Below, in pieces: positions 53,117 through 62,253 of a stretch of DNA of 64,000 nt. The notes below the pieces were generated by a model. It made no database searches and had not been told where the DNA came from. It worked only from the letters and a program-made list of their open reading frames with translations. Origin of the DNA: JBEKCD01 sp050015055 (GTDB lineage Archaea > Thermoproteota > Bathyarchaeia > Bathyarchaeales > Bathycorpusculaceae); contig JBEKCD010000001.1 of the NCBI GenBank assembly GCA_050015055.1, forward strand, positions 1-64,000, given 5' to 3'. Both the position numbers and the translations under genes were made by a program. Within the stretch, counting starts at the first letter, position 1. Each line of letters starts with the position of its first letter.

Positions 53117-53706
53117 TGGTTTGTCACTCAGGTAGAATGATAATGCAAATCAAATATTTTAACAAAAAAAGGCTAAATCGAGCTGATTTTAAAGAATAAT
53201 CCACTATTCTAAGGCAAAACATAGAGAGCAACCGAGACTTTTAACAAAAAAGCAGCTGGTTCATAGGCAAAAAGAATAGGACCTGTCCTAACTTACTCAG
53301 CCTGTGATAGGGCCTATTTCTCTCCTATTCAGATTGTGATAGGGCCTATTTCTCTATCGTAGGTTTTACTCAATAATAGAGCCATCGATTCTTTAGCGTC
53401 GAAGCGCGTCAAGCGCGCGGGGTTGCTGCGCTTCCTCAGAATCCGATGGAATTCTCCCGTTTCTAGGCGCGCGCTAGTTTGACATTAACTCGTTGACCCC
53501 TCCCACCCCTCTTGCGACGCACAAGGTAGGCTCCACACACACTATGGCGTTCGTCGTAGGCTAGGTATAGATGATAGAGAATCCCGAATAGAAAGATGGT
53601 TTGAAGCGAGCAACTTGACGCGACTGCCCTGTGCACGCTCCCAATAGCAGACGAAAACTGGACAGAATTAGTAGGGCGCGCGCGCTGGTCGAGCCTATTC
53701 TATTGC
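53117..53706. other. Intergenic region with a 21-bp direct repeat and GC tracts
   Basis: TGTGATAGGGCCTATTTCTC occurs at 53303 and again at 53335 (21 identical bases, period 32), each with the palindrome ATAGGGCCTAT-like core. GCGCGC tracts follow at about 53414, 53467 and 53676. The region is A+T-rich on the left (TTTTAACAAAAAA twice). No gene is seen. Confidence 0.55.
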
Positions 53707-54837
53707 TCAGTTGGACGTTACGCTTTTGTAGAGCTTCCAGTATCGCTCAATCATACTTTCGAGAGAGAAAGTTTCTCTGACGCGAGAATAGCCCGCTTTT
53801 GCCAATTTTCTGCGCAATTCTCCGTCTCGCGACAACATCACCATTTTGTTTGCCAAATCAGAAAAATCTCCTTGAACAAATAGTATTCCTGCTCCGTTGA
53901 TCACTTCGGAGCAAGCTCCTGAATCAGATGCGATTATGGGCAGGCCTGAGGCCATAGCCTCAAGCAAGACAATACCAAACGCTTCGTTAGTCGAAGTGAG
54001 AACAAAGAAATCCGCAGCGCTGTAGTACAATTTCAAATCTTCTTCTGTTAAGTGCTCAACAATTCTTATGCGAGTGGAAAGATTGAGTCTCCGGATTGCT
54101 TGGTCTACCTTTTTTCGAAGTTCTCCAGTGCCTATTAATGCCAAGCGTAGATTCTCGTTTACTTGGGCGGCTTTGTTTAAAGCTCTAACCAGCGTCAGCG
54201 GATCTTTGTAAGGATGCAGTTTTGCCACATACAACCCCAGACATTCTTCTTCAGCATACCCCAATTGCTTCTTGCTTTTTCTGCGATTAGCCCCTCTGAA
54301 TCTATCCGCTTCTATCCCATTATAGATGACTTCAGAATCCAGACCATACGTGGTCTTAAGCTCATTCTTGACGTAATTTGATATCACAATCACAGCGGAT
54401 GCATGAGAAGCCACGAAAGGCAACAGCATCTTTTCCAATGTATACTTAACCTTTTCAAAAAAAGAAGACTCCAGCCAAGGTTGAGGAATACCATGTACGG
54501 TATAGATAAAACGAGTCCCGAACGCAAATTTCTTGAAAACAGCCAGAGATCCCAATACTGCAAAGTTTGTGTGGATTACTTCGGGGCGGTCTCTTAGAAG
54601 AAAGTCAATTAGTGATCCAAAGTTGGGAACAAGACCAGAAACGGTAAGAGACTTTGGGTTTACCTGCAAAGTGTCCATTAGCCGTCTAGCCCTTTCCGAT
54701 TCTTCAAGTAAATAGACATTGAACCAACATCCTTTGCGAAACAATCCTCTGACAAGATCAACTGTGTAAGAAAAAACTCCTCCTCTTGAACTACTCAACA
54801 TCGTTGCTTTGATCAACCTCACCTCATTGCGGTTCAA
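53707..54837 (-). CDS. GT4-family glycosyltransferase
   Basis: The 376-residue GT-B enzyme has SSSRGGVFSYTVDLVRGL at the N-terminal acceptor loop and FIYTVHGIPQPWL. The donor motifs ECLGLYVAKLHPYKDPLTLV and TNEAFGIVLLEAMASGLPII contain the E-x7-E pair of GT4. It probably adds a sugar from a nucleotide donor to a lipid-linked oligosaccharide on the cytosolic side. The start could be TTG 54837, GTG 54822 or TTG 54816; GAGGTG lies between them. It is the last gene of the minus-strand glycosylation cluster. Confidence 0.9.
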   Translation of the reverse strand: MNRNEVRLIKATMLSSSRGGVFSYTVDLVRGLFRKGCWFNVYLLEESERARRLMDTLQVNPKSLTVSGLVPNFGSLIDFLLRDRPEVIHTNFAVLGSLAVFKKFAFGTRFIYTVHGIPQPWLESSFFEKVKYTLEKMLLPFVASHASAVIVISNYVKNELKTTYGLDSEVIYNGIEADRFRGANRRKSKKQLGYAEEECLGLYVAKLHPYKDPLTLVRALNKAAQVNENLRLALIGTGELRKKVDQAIRRLNLSTRIRIVEHLTEEDLKLYYSAADFFVLTSTNEAFGIVLLEAMASGLPIIASDSGACSEVINGAGILFVQGDFSDLANKMVMLSRDGELRRKLAKAGYSRVRETFSLESMIERYWKLYKSVTSN

Positions 54838-54880
54838 ATACTGTTAGCGCGCGCCAACTGACCTATTTTCTGCGCGCATC

Positions 54881-55645
54881 TCAAGGAGCTCGAGATTGAA
54901 ATTGATTTTCACTCATACAGCCTTTGATCCGTGGAACAGTGCAGCATACCCATAAGTCATTTCCCAGAAATTTCTTCAGATGCCGACTTATTGGTGAGAC
55001 AACTGACGAAAAAGGTGCGTTTTCTGGATAAGTACTTATGTTGAAATACAGGACCTCTAAGCCCGCTAGTCTTATTTCTTTTTCCAGTCTCCAAGGAGTG
55101 TAGGTGTTGATATGCCCTCCTTCTGTTCCAGGTCGTCTCCAGTGCCTCTTATTGATCAACCCGTAGACGATGCTAAGTCTCTCCAAGAAGAAATTCGGCA
55201 TAGAGTGAATCCCAATCCTACCGCTGTCTTTTGTAATTCTCTTGATATCGGACAATGACTTTGCCGCAACCTTTTCGGGGATATGCTCAATGACATCTGC
55301 TAATAGGACCCCATCGAAACTATTTTCTTTAAAAGGCAACATATGTGCGACGCACAAGATTGATTCGAAGCCATTCTTGTGACAGGCTAGAGTTGCATAT
55401 TTCGCGATATCTGCACATACGACTTTTGCTCCTAATCTGCGCATTAAGACGCTGCATTCTCCAGTGCCACATCCAACATCGAGGATTCTTTTTCCGTCAA
55501 TATCGCCGAGCAATGCTACTGTCTTTTCTATTCTTGAAGTGGAGAGATCACGACTTCCTTCAAAGTAGCTCTTATCGTATATCTTCAATTGTCCTAGACA
55601 AAACTCATCCTTCAAAAGTGACCTCCAGATAATCCAACGACGCAT
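54881..55645 (-). CDS. Class I SAM-dependent methyltransferase
   Basis: The 254-residue protein has the SAM motif I ILDVGCGTGECSVLMRRLG, motif II VVCADIAKYATLA, and post-motifs FDGVLLADVIEHIPE and GRIGIHSMPN. Members with this layout in glycan clusters methylate sugars or lipid intermediates. Its start overlaps the end of the GT-C gene by 41 bases, showing co-translation in one operon. The target is unknown. Confidence 0.88.
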   Translation of the reverse strand: MRRWIIWRSLLKDEFCLGQLKIYDKSYFEGSRDLSTSRIEKTVALLGDIDGKRILDVGCGTGECSVLMRRLGAKVVCADIAKYATLACHKNGFESILCVAHMLPFKENSFDGVLLADVIEHIPEKVAAKSLSDIKRITKDSGRIGIHSMPNFFLERLSIVYGLINKRHWRRPGTEGGHINTYTPWRLEKEIRLAGLEVLYFNISTYPENAPFSSVVSPISRHLKKFLGNDLWVCCTVPRIKGCMSENQFQSRAP

Positions 55646-57623
55646 ATTGGGGTTTGCCTTGGGTGAGTTGCAACGTTATTCGAAATATATTAGCGCCCAT
55701 TTGCATTGCGACGTTTGCAGTGAAGTTCGCGGGTTGTTGAGTGCCCTGATATGATACTGTGCCTATCAAGGCATCGTTGAGTCCAACTGCTAGGTCGCTA
55801 GGACCTTTTGCATCCCAATATCTGAGCGTCAATGTGTACTCTCCGGTTTTTGGAACTGCAAAAAGGAATTCAGAGTAAGCGACACTTTTTGGTGTCTGAT
55901 TATAAAACTCTAGAGCATAGATGCTTTTGCACCAGTCTCTTGCTACGGAGTACCATCCTGTTGATGAGTTCTCAGTCATCCTTGAATACAAAGGTATATT
56001 GAGGCTCTGTGATTCGACAAATTCCTGGGGATTAACTATGAAAATTCCTTCATGGATTTCAGTAATCGCGTTGTCAGACGGAGTGAGTTGATCTGAATAG
56101 AAATCAGTCAATATAACGATGCTATGTTGAAGCAGAGTTGGCATGTTAAAAACTCCGTCCTTTTTCATTTCATCAATGAAAATTCTTGAATAGATTTGCG
56201 CTGTCGCTGACGTGAAAGGAGTCTCGCTCAATGACAACAGGAAATCAAGGTTTCCAAGGTAGGAGTAATGATCTCCGTAGACTATCTGCACCCAGTTGTC
56301 GTACAAATCACTTAATCCCCCGGCATATTCATCATTTGAATTGAAAATAAAAATGGGCTTTGATGAAGGCTTGTAGTTAGCTGAAAGCCATTGCAGTTTT
56401 TCATAGGTGGTGGGCTGTATCCAGATTCTTGAATCATACGTGGCTCCGCTATACACGAAGTACATCGAACCAAAGAAAGAGGAACTCAGAATTGTCAGGG
56501 CAAGTAGCAGGCCCAGGTCCCTTAGTGTTTGTTGTCGCAGACGGAAAAAGGACAAGGGAGAGAGTGACTTGTAGAACCACTTTGGTATTTTGTAGAACAA
56601 TGTTTCCAGCCCGAGAGCAGTGAGAAGGGGCACCGGGAAAAGGATCAAAGCCCTATAAGAGAAGGTCTGAATCGAAGGCAAAGCATAATTCAGAATCCCT
56701 AGAATCAAAGACACAGATGCCCACGAAGCTGCAAACAAATCTAAACATCGACAGGATTTATTCAATATTCTATAAAACGTCAATAAAAGTCCCAAGAAAG
56801 CAATTGGGAATAGCACTCCCAAGCACTGTAGCCATTGATTCAGGGACAAAGGCGAGTATGACACAAGAATACCACCCGAATATTCCAATAAGCCGTTCAT
56901 ATGGTCAAAATAAACGATTATACTAGGCACCAAGGAGAAAATCATGAGAAACATCTCAATAGAAGTTTTTCTAAGTGCGAGAAAAGAGGATTTGGCACCG
57001 CCACCACCCACTGAATAAAGGAAAGCAGTCAGTAGAAAGATCATTGCAAAGAAAATTGTCGTTTCAATATGGGTAAAAGAAGCCAGAAACATAAAGAACA
57101 GGAATGAAAAAAGAGTGAGTTTTCCAGACTTTCCTGACAAGCGCAAGAGAAAGAAGTATGAAGCGAATAGCAAGAGCAGGAGGGCAAGCAAGTTTGCATG
57201 CAGGTCGGCTCCTAATCTGTATACAGCATACCATGTTGGGGCGAACACCGCCACAAGAACAAAGCGAACTCTGCTTTCTTCCAGCTTCATAACCATCATG
57301 CTTATGCCTAGGACAATAGAAATACAAAGGGCAATAGGAACGAACATTTCAACAACGAAGGGGGACGCTCCAAGAATCACCAACATCGATGAAAGAATCG
57401 CGTACCCCACATTGTATAATCCGTTCGTGTGCAAGAACCCAAAAATGCCATTTTTTGAAATGTAGATCATCTGATCGAGATAGTGTGCTGTGTCCCATCC
57501 AATTGGAAGACCATCATATCCATAAAACACATAGTAAGACGCAAAGAAAACCACAACTGCGACTACGCCTATCGCAAGTGCTGGAATGATTGCTTTTGCA
57601 TTACCACGCAAATTGGCTACCAC
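55605..57623 (-). CDS. GT-C-type membrane glycosyltransferase with C-terminal outer domain
   Basis: The 672 residues contain about 12 membrane helices in the first 440 positions. The first outer loop is acidic (PIGWDTAHYLDQMIYISKNG), the usual metal/sugar site of GT39/GT83-like and oligosaccharyltransferase-like enzymes. A soluble beta-rich outer domain of about 230 residues ends with FRITLQLTQGKPQYASLDYL. Such enzymes take sugars from dolichyl phosphate outside the membrane. It overlaps the methyltransferase gene by 41 bases and follows the GT2 gene by 17, so this is a tight operon. The start is GTG 57623. Confidence 0.82.
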   Translation of the reverse strand: MVANLRGNAKAIIPALAIGVVAVVVFFASYYVFYGYDGLPIGWDTAHYLDQMIYISKNGIFGFLHTNGLYNVGYAILSSMLVILGASPFVVEMFVPIALCISIVLGISMMVMKLEESRVRFVLVAVFAPTWYAVYRLGADLHANLLALLLLLFASYFFLLRLSGKSGKLTLFSFLFFMFLASFTHIETTIFFAMIFLLTAFLYSVGGGGAKSSFLALRKTSIEMFLMIFSLVPSIIVYFDHMNGLLEYSGGILVSYSPLSLNQWLQCLGVLFPIAFLGLLLTFYRILNKSCRCLDLFAASWASVSLILGILNYALPSIQTFSYRALILFPVPLLTALGLETLFYKIPKWFYKSLSPLSFFRLRQQTLRDLGLLLALTILSSSFFGSMYFVYSGATYDSRIWIQPTTYEKLQWLSANYKPSSKPIFIFNSNDEYAGGLSDLYDNWVQIVYGDHYSYLGNLDFLLSLSETPFTSATAQIYSRIFIDEMKKDGVFNMPTLLQHSIVILTDFYSDQLTPSDNAITEIHEGIFIVNPQEFVESQSLNIPLYSRMTENSSTGWYSVARDWCKSIYALEFYNQTPKSVAYSEFLFAVPKTGEYTLTLRYWDAKGPSDLAVGLNDALIGTVSYQGTQQPANFTANVAMQMGANIFRITLQLTQGKPQYASLDYLEVTFEG

Positions 57624-57640
57624 ATGAATCGCCGTTTATG

Positions 57641-58654
57641 TTAGACTGCGCTTCCGCGCGCAAAAAGTCGCTTCAGAACAGATTCAAGCAGACCAGTCCA
57701 TATTCCAAAGGAATACGAACTGTGCTCAACTAGGTAGACCACTGGCACTGATACAAGATATTCAAGGCGTTTTTCCTGGATTGTAATCTTGAGTCCCATA
57801 GCGACCACCACAAAGACGTAAATGCAAATCGCAGCTATCAGTGGCCACGGCGAAAGTGCTAAGGAAAGAATCAGAAGCCCTACGATTATGGGGGGAATAA
57901 ACTGCCAATCCCACAGAAACAAACTACCCCTTCCCTTTCCGAATTCGAATATTCTTTCCGCAAACTTCTTCATTCTCCTCCCATGATTATGTGTGATTAA
58001 TGCATCAGGAACATACAATAATCTGCCGACTTCAGAAAGCCTTCTATTCAAATCGGTATCTTCGTTCGTAGAGAGTCTCGGATTGAATCCTCCGATCTTC
58101 ATCAAAGTTTCCCTGAGATACATGCTGTTGCAACCGCTTATGCTTCGCACGAATTTCTTCTTTTTGAAAATTCGACCCTGAACAGAATTCGCACTCCCTA
58201 GGAATGTGTTCATGACGATTGATATTGATCTACCCCATAGTCCGGTTCCGACATCTTTGATTCCTCCTCCAACGCCAACAATATTTGATTCGAACCCTTT
58301 GACCAGATTCTCCAACCAATTGCTCTCAGGTGTGCAGTCAGAGTCTGTAAACGCGACGTATTTTCCTTTTGCATTTTCGAGTCCAACTTGGCGAGCCCCA
58401 CCTACGCTGCCATAATCCTCGAAAACAAGTTTTATTGGAAATCTATTTGCTTCTGCTACTGTCTCATCATGGGAATGACCATCGACAACTATTACTTCGT
58501 AGGGATTAAGGCTCTGCGAGAACACGCCCTCGAGGCACTTATGTATGATTTTCGCCTGATTTTTGACGGGAATGACAACAGAAATCTCCTCGGTATTCGC
58601 TGGTTTGGAAGACCGAACCTTTCTCTCTTCTTCTTGCGAATCCAGCGCAGACAT
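57641..58654 (-). CDS. GT2 glycosyltransferase with C-terminal membrane helices
   Basis: The protein has 337 residues. The GT-A domain (about 22-240) has SVVIPVKNQAKIIHKCLEGV, VVDGHSHDETVAEA, AFTDSDCTPE (DxD), GGGIKDVGTGLWGRSI and NEDTDLNRRLSEVG (ED motif). Two or three C-terminal helices (FIPPIIVGLLILSLALSPWP, LIAAICIYVFVVVAMGL) anchor it to the membrane. It resembles WcaA/mycofactocin-type transferases that build lipid-linked sugars. ATG 58654 is preferred to GTG 58669. It sits 17 bases from the GT-C gene. Confidence 0.88.
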   Translation of the reverse strand: MSALDSQEEERKVRSSKPANTEEISVVIPVKNQAKIIHKCLEGVFSQSLNPYEVIVVDGHSHDETVAEANRFPIKLVFEDYGSVGGARQVGLENAKGKYVAFTDSDCTPESNWLENLVKGFESNIVGVGGGIKDVGTGLWGRSISIVMNTFLGSANSVQGRIFKKKKFVRSISGCNSMYLRETLMKIGGFNPRLSTNEDTDLNRRLSEVGRLLYVPDALITHNHGRRMKKFAERIFEFGKGRGSLFLWDWQFIPPIIVGLLILSLALSPWPLIAAICIYVFVVVAMGLKITIQEKRLEYLVSVPVVYLVEHSSYSFGIWTGLLESVLKRLFARGSAV

Positions 58655-58692
58655 ATTCAAACAGAACACACTGTCATAGTGGATAGTGCGCG

Positions 58693-59634
58693 CTATTCAT
58701 GGTTCCTTCTGACCCTTTCTGCAAGTCTTGAGATGGCATAGAGCGTGATGGCCGTGGACATGCAAAAAAAACCAATGAATACAAACCCAATAGAAGCCAG
58801 CGCAATATTCGTTATAATGCGATGTGCCACAGCATAGCTTTGCAGCAACCAAATTCCGAAAAGAACGCCCACTATTGTAAACACTAATCCAGGTAGTCCC
58901 AAAAGAATCAGCGGTTTGTCCTCAACCAAAAGCCTGAATATTGAGGTTACAACGCTGAAACCATGCCTCACAGGGTTCTGTGTTGAAGTTTCGTTCCCGC
59001 GGCTGTAGTTACACGTCGTGGGAACTTCCTGGATCTTCAGGCCATGTTTGTTGGCGTCGAGTAGAAGCTCAACGCTGGCACCCATGCCGTTCTCCGAAAC
59101 ATCTAGATTCTCCAGTGACCTGCGGCCGTAGGCCCTGAAACCGCTTTGCGCATCTTTGACGTGATATTTTGAAGCGTTGTTTGTGAGTCTCGTTATCAAT
59201 TTTATGCCTGCCTGCCTGTACCAACGCATGTCTGATGTTGAACCGTTGTCGGTAAATCTGGAACCGATAACAACGTCGGCAGCGCCTTCGATGATGGGTT
59301 TCACAACAGTTGGGATCTCATCTGGATCATGCTGCCCATCAGCGTCCAACGTAACAAGTACATCAGCATCCAACTCTTTTGCACGGGTAAACAGAGAGCG
59401 GATAGAAGCTCCATAGCCCAGATTGCGGTCATGCCTGATCACTTCAGCATCCATACGTCGCGCAATGTCAGCAGTCAAATCCGTGCTGCCATCATCGCAA
59501 ACCACAACTTTATCCGCGTGCTTCTGGGCTTTCAAGACGACTTTGGCAATGGTCTTCTCCTCGTTGAAAGCGGGGATGCCGACAACGATGAAATGCTTCG
59601 ACCCGCCGTTTCCGCTCTCCACCGCAGCCCTCAC
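58693..59634 (-). CDS. Dolichyl-phosphate mannose/glucose synthase-like GT2
   Basis: The 313 residues open with VVGIPAFNEEKTIAKVVLKA, VCDDGSTDLTADIARR and VTLDADGQHDPDEIP (DAD donor motif), then SGFRAYGRRSL and NGMGASVELLLDAN. Two C-terminal TM helices (LPGLVFTIVGVLFGIWLL; NIALASIGFVFIGFFCMSTA) follow, as in the PcManGT/DPMS type. It charges dolichyl phosphate for outer-face GT-C enzymes such as its neighbours. It starts at GTG 59634, overlapping the end of the upstream gene's signal region, and belongs to the same operon. Confidence 0.92.
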   Translation of the reverse strand: MRAAVESGNGGSKHFIVVGIPAFNEEKTIAKVVLKAQKHADKVVVCDDGSTDLTADIARRMDAEVIRHDRNLGYGASIRSLFTRAKELDADVLVTLDADGQHDPDEIPTVVKPIIEGAADVVIGSRFTDNGSTSDMRWYRQAGIKLITRLTNNASKYHVKDAQSGFRAYGRRSLENLDVSENGMGASVELLLDANKHGLKIQEVPTTCNYSRGNETSTQNPVRHGFSVVTSIFRLLVEDKPLILLGLPGLVFTIVGVLFGIWLLQSYAVAHRIITNIALASIGFVFIGFFCMSTAITLYAISRLAERVRRNHE

Positions 59635-59640
59635 TTCAGC

Positions 59641-60015
59641 CTACATCGTCGTTATTGTCAAATACTGTATGAAGCCGGGGTCGTTCGCCCATTCGTGAGC
59701 GGTTTTGTTCCCCCAATCTTGCGCTATTCTGCTTATCTTCTGGGCAAGCGGGACTCCGATCCGTCTCATCTGTCGTTCTACCTTGCTTTCCATAGCATCC
59801 AGCAGCTTCTCCACTATCGAACGAAGCGCATTGGCCAACACTGTGCTACGCACGCTGATAGTCACTTTCGGCGCCAAATAGATCAATCCCCGCTCAACCC
59901 TGTTCAGAACTCTGAAAAAGACACGCCGACGAAGAGCCAGCAACCTTACCTTTACCAACTCATCCAACCTAAGACCAGAATGTCCTGCAAGCTCTCTAAC
60001 ATATGGAATCTTCAT
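59641..60015 (-). CDS. Helical hypothetical protein at the head of the glycosylation operon
   Basis: The 124-residue protein starts MKIPYVRELAGHSGLRLDEL (AGGTG 8 bases upstream of ATG 60015) and is basic and helical (VKVRLLALRRRVFFRVLNRV). Regular hydrophobic spacing in TVLANALRSIVEKLLDAMES suggests an amphipathic helix. No membrane helix or known motif is present. It is 6 bases from the DPMS-like gene, so the two are translated together. The role is unknown. Confidence 0.6.
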   Translation of the reverse strand: MKIPYVRELAGHSGLRLDELVKVRLLALRRRVFFRVLNRVERGLIYLAPKVTISVRSTVLANALRSIVEKLLDAMESKVERQMRRIGVPLAQKISRIAQDWGNKTAHEWANDPGFIQYLTITTM

Positions 60016-60365
60016 GACCCAACACCTAAATAGTGAAAACACTGTTTACTTAAGGCTTCTCAAGTACTGCTCTAGAAGATAAATCAATGCCCTAGACGGA
60101 TGATGCGATTCTCTTCCAAATCCCAATCTGCCACCACATTACTATGAAGGTCTTTGTCCTAATGCGCGTCGAATGGTAGAAATCTATTGCATTTGACACA
60201 TTTCCTTCCTATGCTTGCTCAGTGTTTCCATAGAAGATCTCTCCACAAGCCTTATTTGATGGAACAACACAGCCTCTAAGGGAAAGAGGACGTTGAAAAA
60301 GCGCGCGAGGGAGTCTAATGTCTATCCTTTTATTTGGTCGTTTTGTTTTACAGGAGGAGAACAGC
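60016..60365. other. Divergent promoter region between glycosylation operon and propeller gene
   Basis: It contains TAGAAGAT at 60074 and 60232 and GGAACAACA at about 60258, weak relatives of the GAACARTCTTCT half-site, and a GCGCGCG tract at 60300. AGGAGGAG at 60352 is the ribosome site of the small leader ORF. Confidence 0.35.
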
Positions 60366-60437
60366 GTGAGGAATAGAAGATTTCTTCACAACTGCTATCT
60401 ACTAATAGGCACAACTACAATGGGGGATACTTGTTGA
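60366..60437 (+). CDS. 23-residue leader ORF overlapping the next start codon
   Basis: GTG 60366 lies 6 bases after AGGAGGAG and opens 23 codons (MRNRRFLHNCYLLIG and eight more). The frame ends at TGA 60435-60437, sharing two bases with TTG 60434 of the propeller gene in a TTGA overlap. The peptide is basic then mixed, with no known motif. The overlap fits translational coupling of the weak TTG start. Confidence 0.42.
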   Translation: MRNRRFLHNCYLLIGTTTMGDTC

Positions 60438-61909
60438 AAACAATTTCATTTCATTGCCGTCCGCGTAGCGCTCTCATACTAGTATTATTCACGTTGCTAG
60501 GCTCTGCATTCTTTTTGGGCAACTTGTCGCATTCCTTTGCGTTTGATCCTGGTCTCAATGCCGCGCTTGATTGTGATAACCTCACTTTCCAGACTTGGTT
60601 CAGTGGAAGTGGAAGCCCTGGGTATTGGCAGGTGGAGACCACTACGCGGTGGTATGGTGTATCCGCTGCGCAGAGCAGTCCACTCAGCCACAGCAGCCCA
60701 AGTTATAGCTATATTGAGGCAGGCGTTACAGGTCCCGGGCATCTGTATTTTTGGTGGAAGGTCTCTTGCGGCTCAGATTCCTATCTGTATTTAGACGGTC
60801 TCCCGTCGGGAGGTCCAAGTATCACTGGAGAGGTCGGTTGGACCCTAGAGAACGTCTTCATACCTCCGGGTTACCACGATCTCTTTTGGAAATATGTCCA
60901 AGGTTTCCTCAGTGGGGGTGTGGACGCAGGCTGGCTCGACGCGGTGAGTTGGTATCCAACTTGGCCCACGCTGGTGGTTCGCGGTCTGGACAACAGAATT
61001 TATTATCGAGGATACGACGAGCAATCACAGGCGTGGGGGGGATGGGACAACGTGCCCACCGGCGCTACGCTTGACAGTCCTGCAGCCGCTGTATTCGAAA
61101 ATCACTTTGCAGGCACATACTCCGACAACCAGTTGAACCTAGTGGTTCGGGGCATGGATGGAACTTCTCTGTGGTATGGCAGCGTTGACATAGAGGACCC
61201 GCGCATCGGGTTTTCGGGTTGGTGGCAGCTCCCCGGTGCAACAATGTCGGCTCCGACGTTAACGGCAAACGGCCAAGGCGGCTCCACGTCTGACGTGATG
61301 TGCTTGGTCGTGCGCGGCTTGGACAACCGCGTATACTATTGCCTCTACGGGTACGATGAACGCGATGATAGCTGGGGCTGGTATGATTGGAATGTCATCC
61401 CCAACGGCGTCACAGGTGATAGCCCAGCGGCGGCCATGCTTGGCAACGAGTTAATCGTGGTCGTGCGCGGGATGGACGGCAACACCCTGTGGTACACAAA
61501 AATCCAATGGACAAACAACACCGTGCTCAAAGGCTGGACACTCATCTCGGGCGCGACACCTTCAAAGCCTGTCCTGGTCGCTGCACAAGATGTGAACAGC
61601 GCGTCTGACACGCCTACCATGCTCTATTTAGTCGTTAGGGGAATGGACAACGGAATCTGGTACCGACAATGGTGGCCAGACGGCAGCCCCCCTTCAATGG
61701 GAAGCTGGACCAAACTGCCTGGTGCCACCAACGACGCCCCAGCCGCCTGTTGGTGGTGGACTGGATTCGTTGCTCCTAATGGCCCCTATTTGCACTTGGC
61801 TGTTCGTGGACTTGACGGAAATACTCTGTGGCATACACGCTGGTTCAAGGACAACAACTGGTCACTCATAAACGGTGCGACACCATCAGCTCCAACACTG
61901 ACAGGCTAA
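60434..61909 (+). CDS. Surface protein: jelly-roll domain plus beta-propeller
   Basis: The 491-residue protein has a signal peptide (1-37, SALILVLFTLLGSAFFLGNL). A jelly-roll domain (about 40-180) follows with GPGHLYFWWKVSCGSDSYLY, GEVGWTLENVFIPPGYHDLF and GGVDAGWLDAVSW, a MAM/LamG-like fold common in archaeal secreted proteins. The propeller (about 185-491) has the paired VVRGLDNRIYYRGY / VVRGMDGTSLWYGS blades and ends GATPSAPTLTG. Insertions in the blades make it the most divergent of the five copies. Start TTG 60434 (or TTG 60431) lies behind the leader ORF. No membrane anchor is present. Confidence 0.88.
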   Translation: MKTISFHCRPRSALILVLFTLLGSAFFLGNLSHSFAFDPGLNAALDCDNLTFQTWFSGSGSPGYWQVETTTRWYGVSAAQSSPLSHSSPSYSYIEAGVTGPGHLYFWWKVSCGSDSYLYLDGLPSGGPSITGEVGWTLENVFIPPGYHDLFWKYVQGFLSGGVDAGWLDAVSWYPTWPTLVVRGLDNRIYYRGYDEQSQAWGGWDNVPTGATLDSPAAAVFENHFAGTYSDNQLNLVVRGMDGTSLWYGSVDIEDPRIGFSGWWQLPGATMSAPTLTANGQGGSTSDVMCLVVRGLDNRVYYCLYGYDERDDSWGWYDWNVIPNGVTGDSPAAAMLGNELIVVVRGMDGNTLWYTKIQWTNNTVLKGWTLISGATPSKPVLVAAQDVNSASDTPTMLYLVVRGMDNGIWYRQWWPDGSPPSMGSWTKLPGATNDAPAACWWWTGFVAPNGPYLHLAVRGLDGNTLWHTRWFKDNNWSLINGATPSAPTLTG

Positions 61910-62253
61910 GCTCTCCTAAAACCTCCTTTTTCATTCAACCCTGAAGAGGACATGATAAAGCGCGCGCCTTTTTCTCCAAATGGAAGTCAAAAGCAACTCC
62001 AGCCTTTTCAGAGTTGGAAGCATTACAGAACTACACAACCCACATCACAATCTTCCGGGTTTTCGGTAATTCCCCAAAATCATCTTTGCACTTCTGTTTC
62101 CTCTTTCACGAAGTCTAAACCTGTGAAACTGTCTTTTAATGTCTTCGCACATGCAATCACTCTCAAGTCAGAAGGACAGCCAAATCTTGCACGTGAGCTT
62201 ACAACGTCAACCTAACGAAGACGCCAGCCAAGCGCATGTTATCAAACTCACAT
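61910..62253. other. Gap between convergent propeller genes
   Basis: A GCGCGCGCC tract is at 61960. The plus ORF through this gap has low-complexity, non-conserved composition. Nothing else is seen. Confidence 0.4.
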
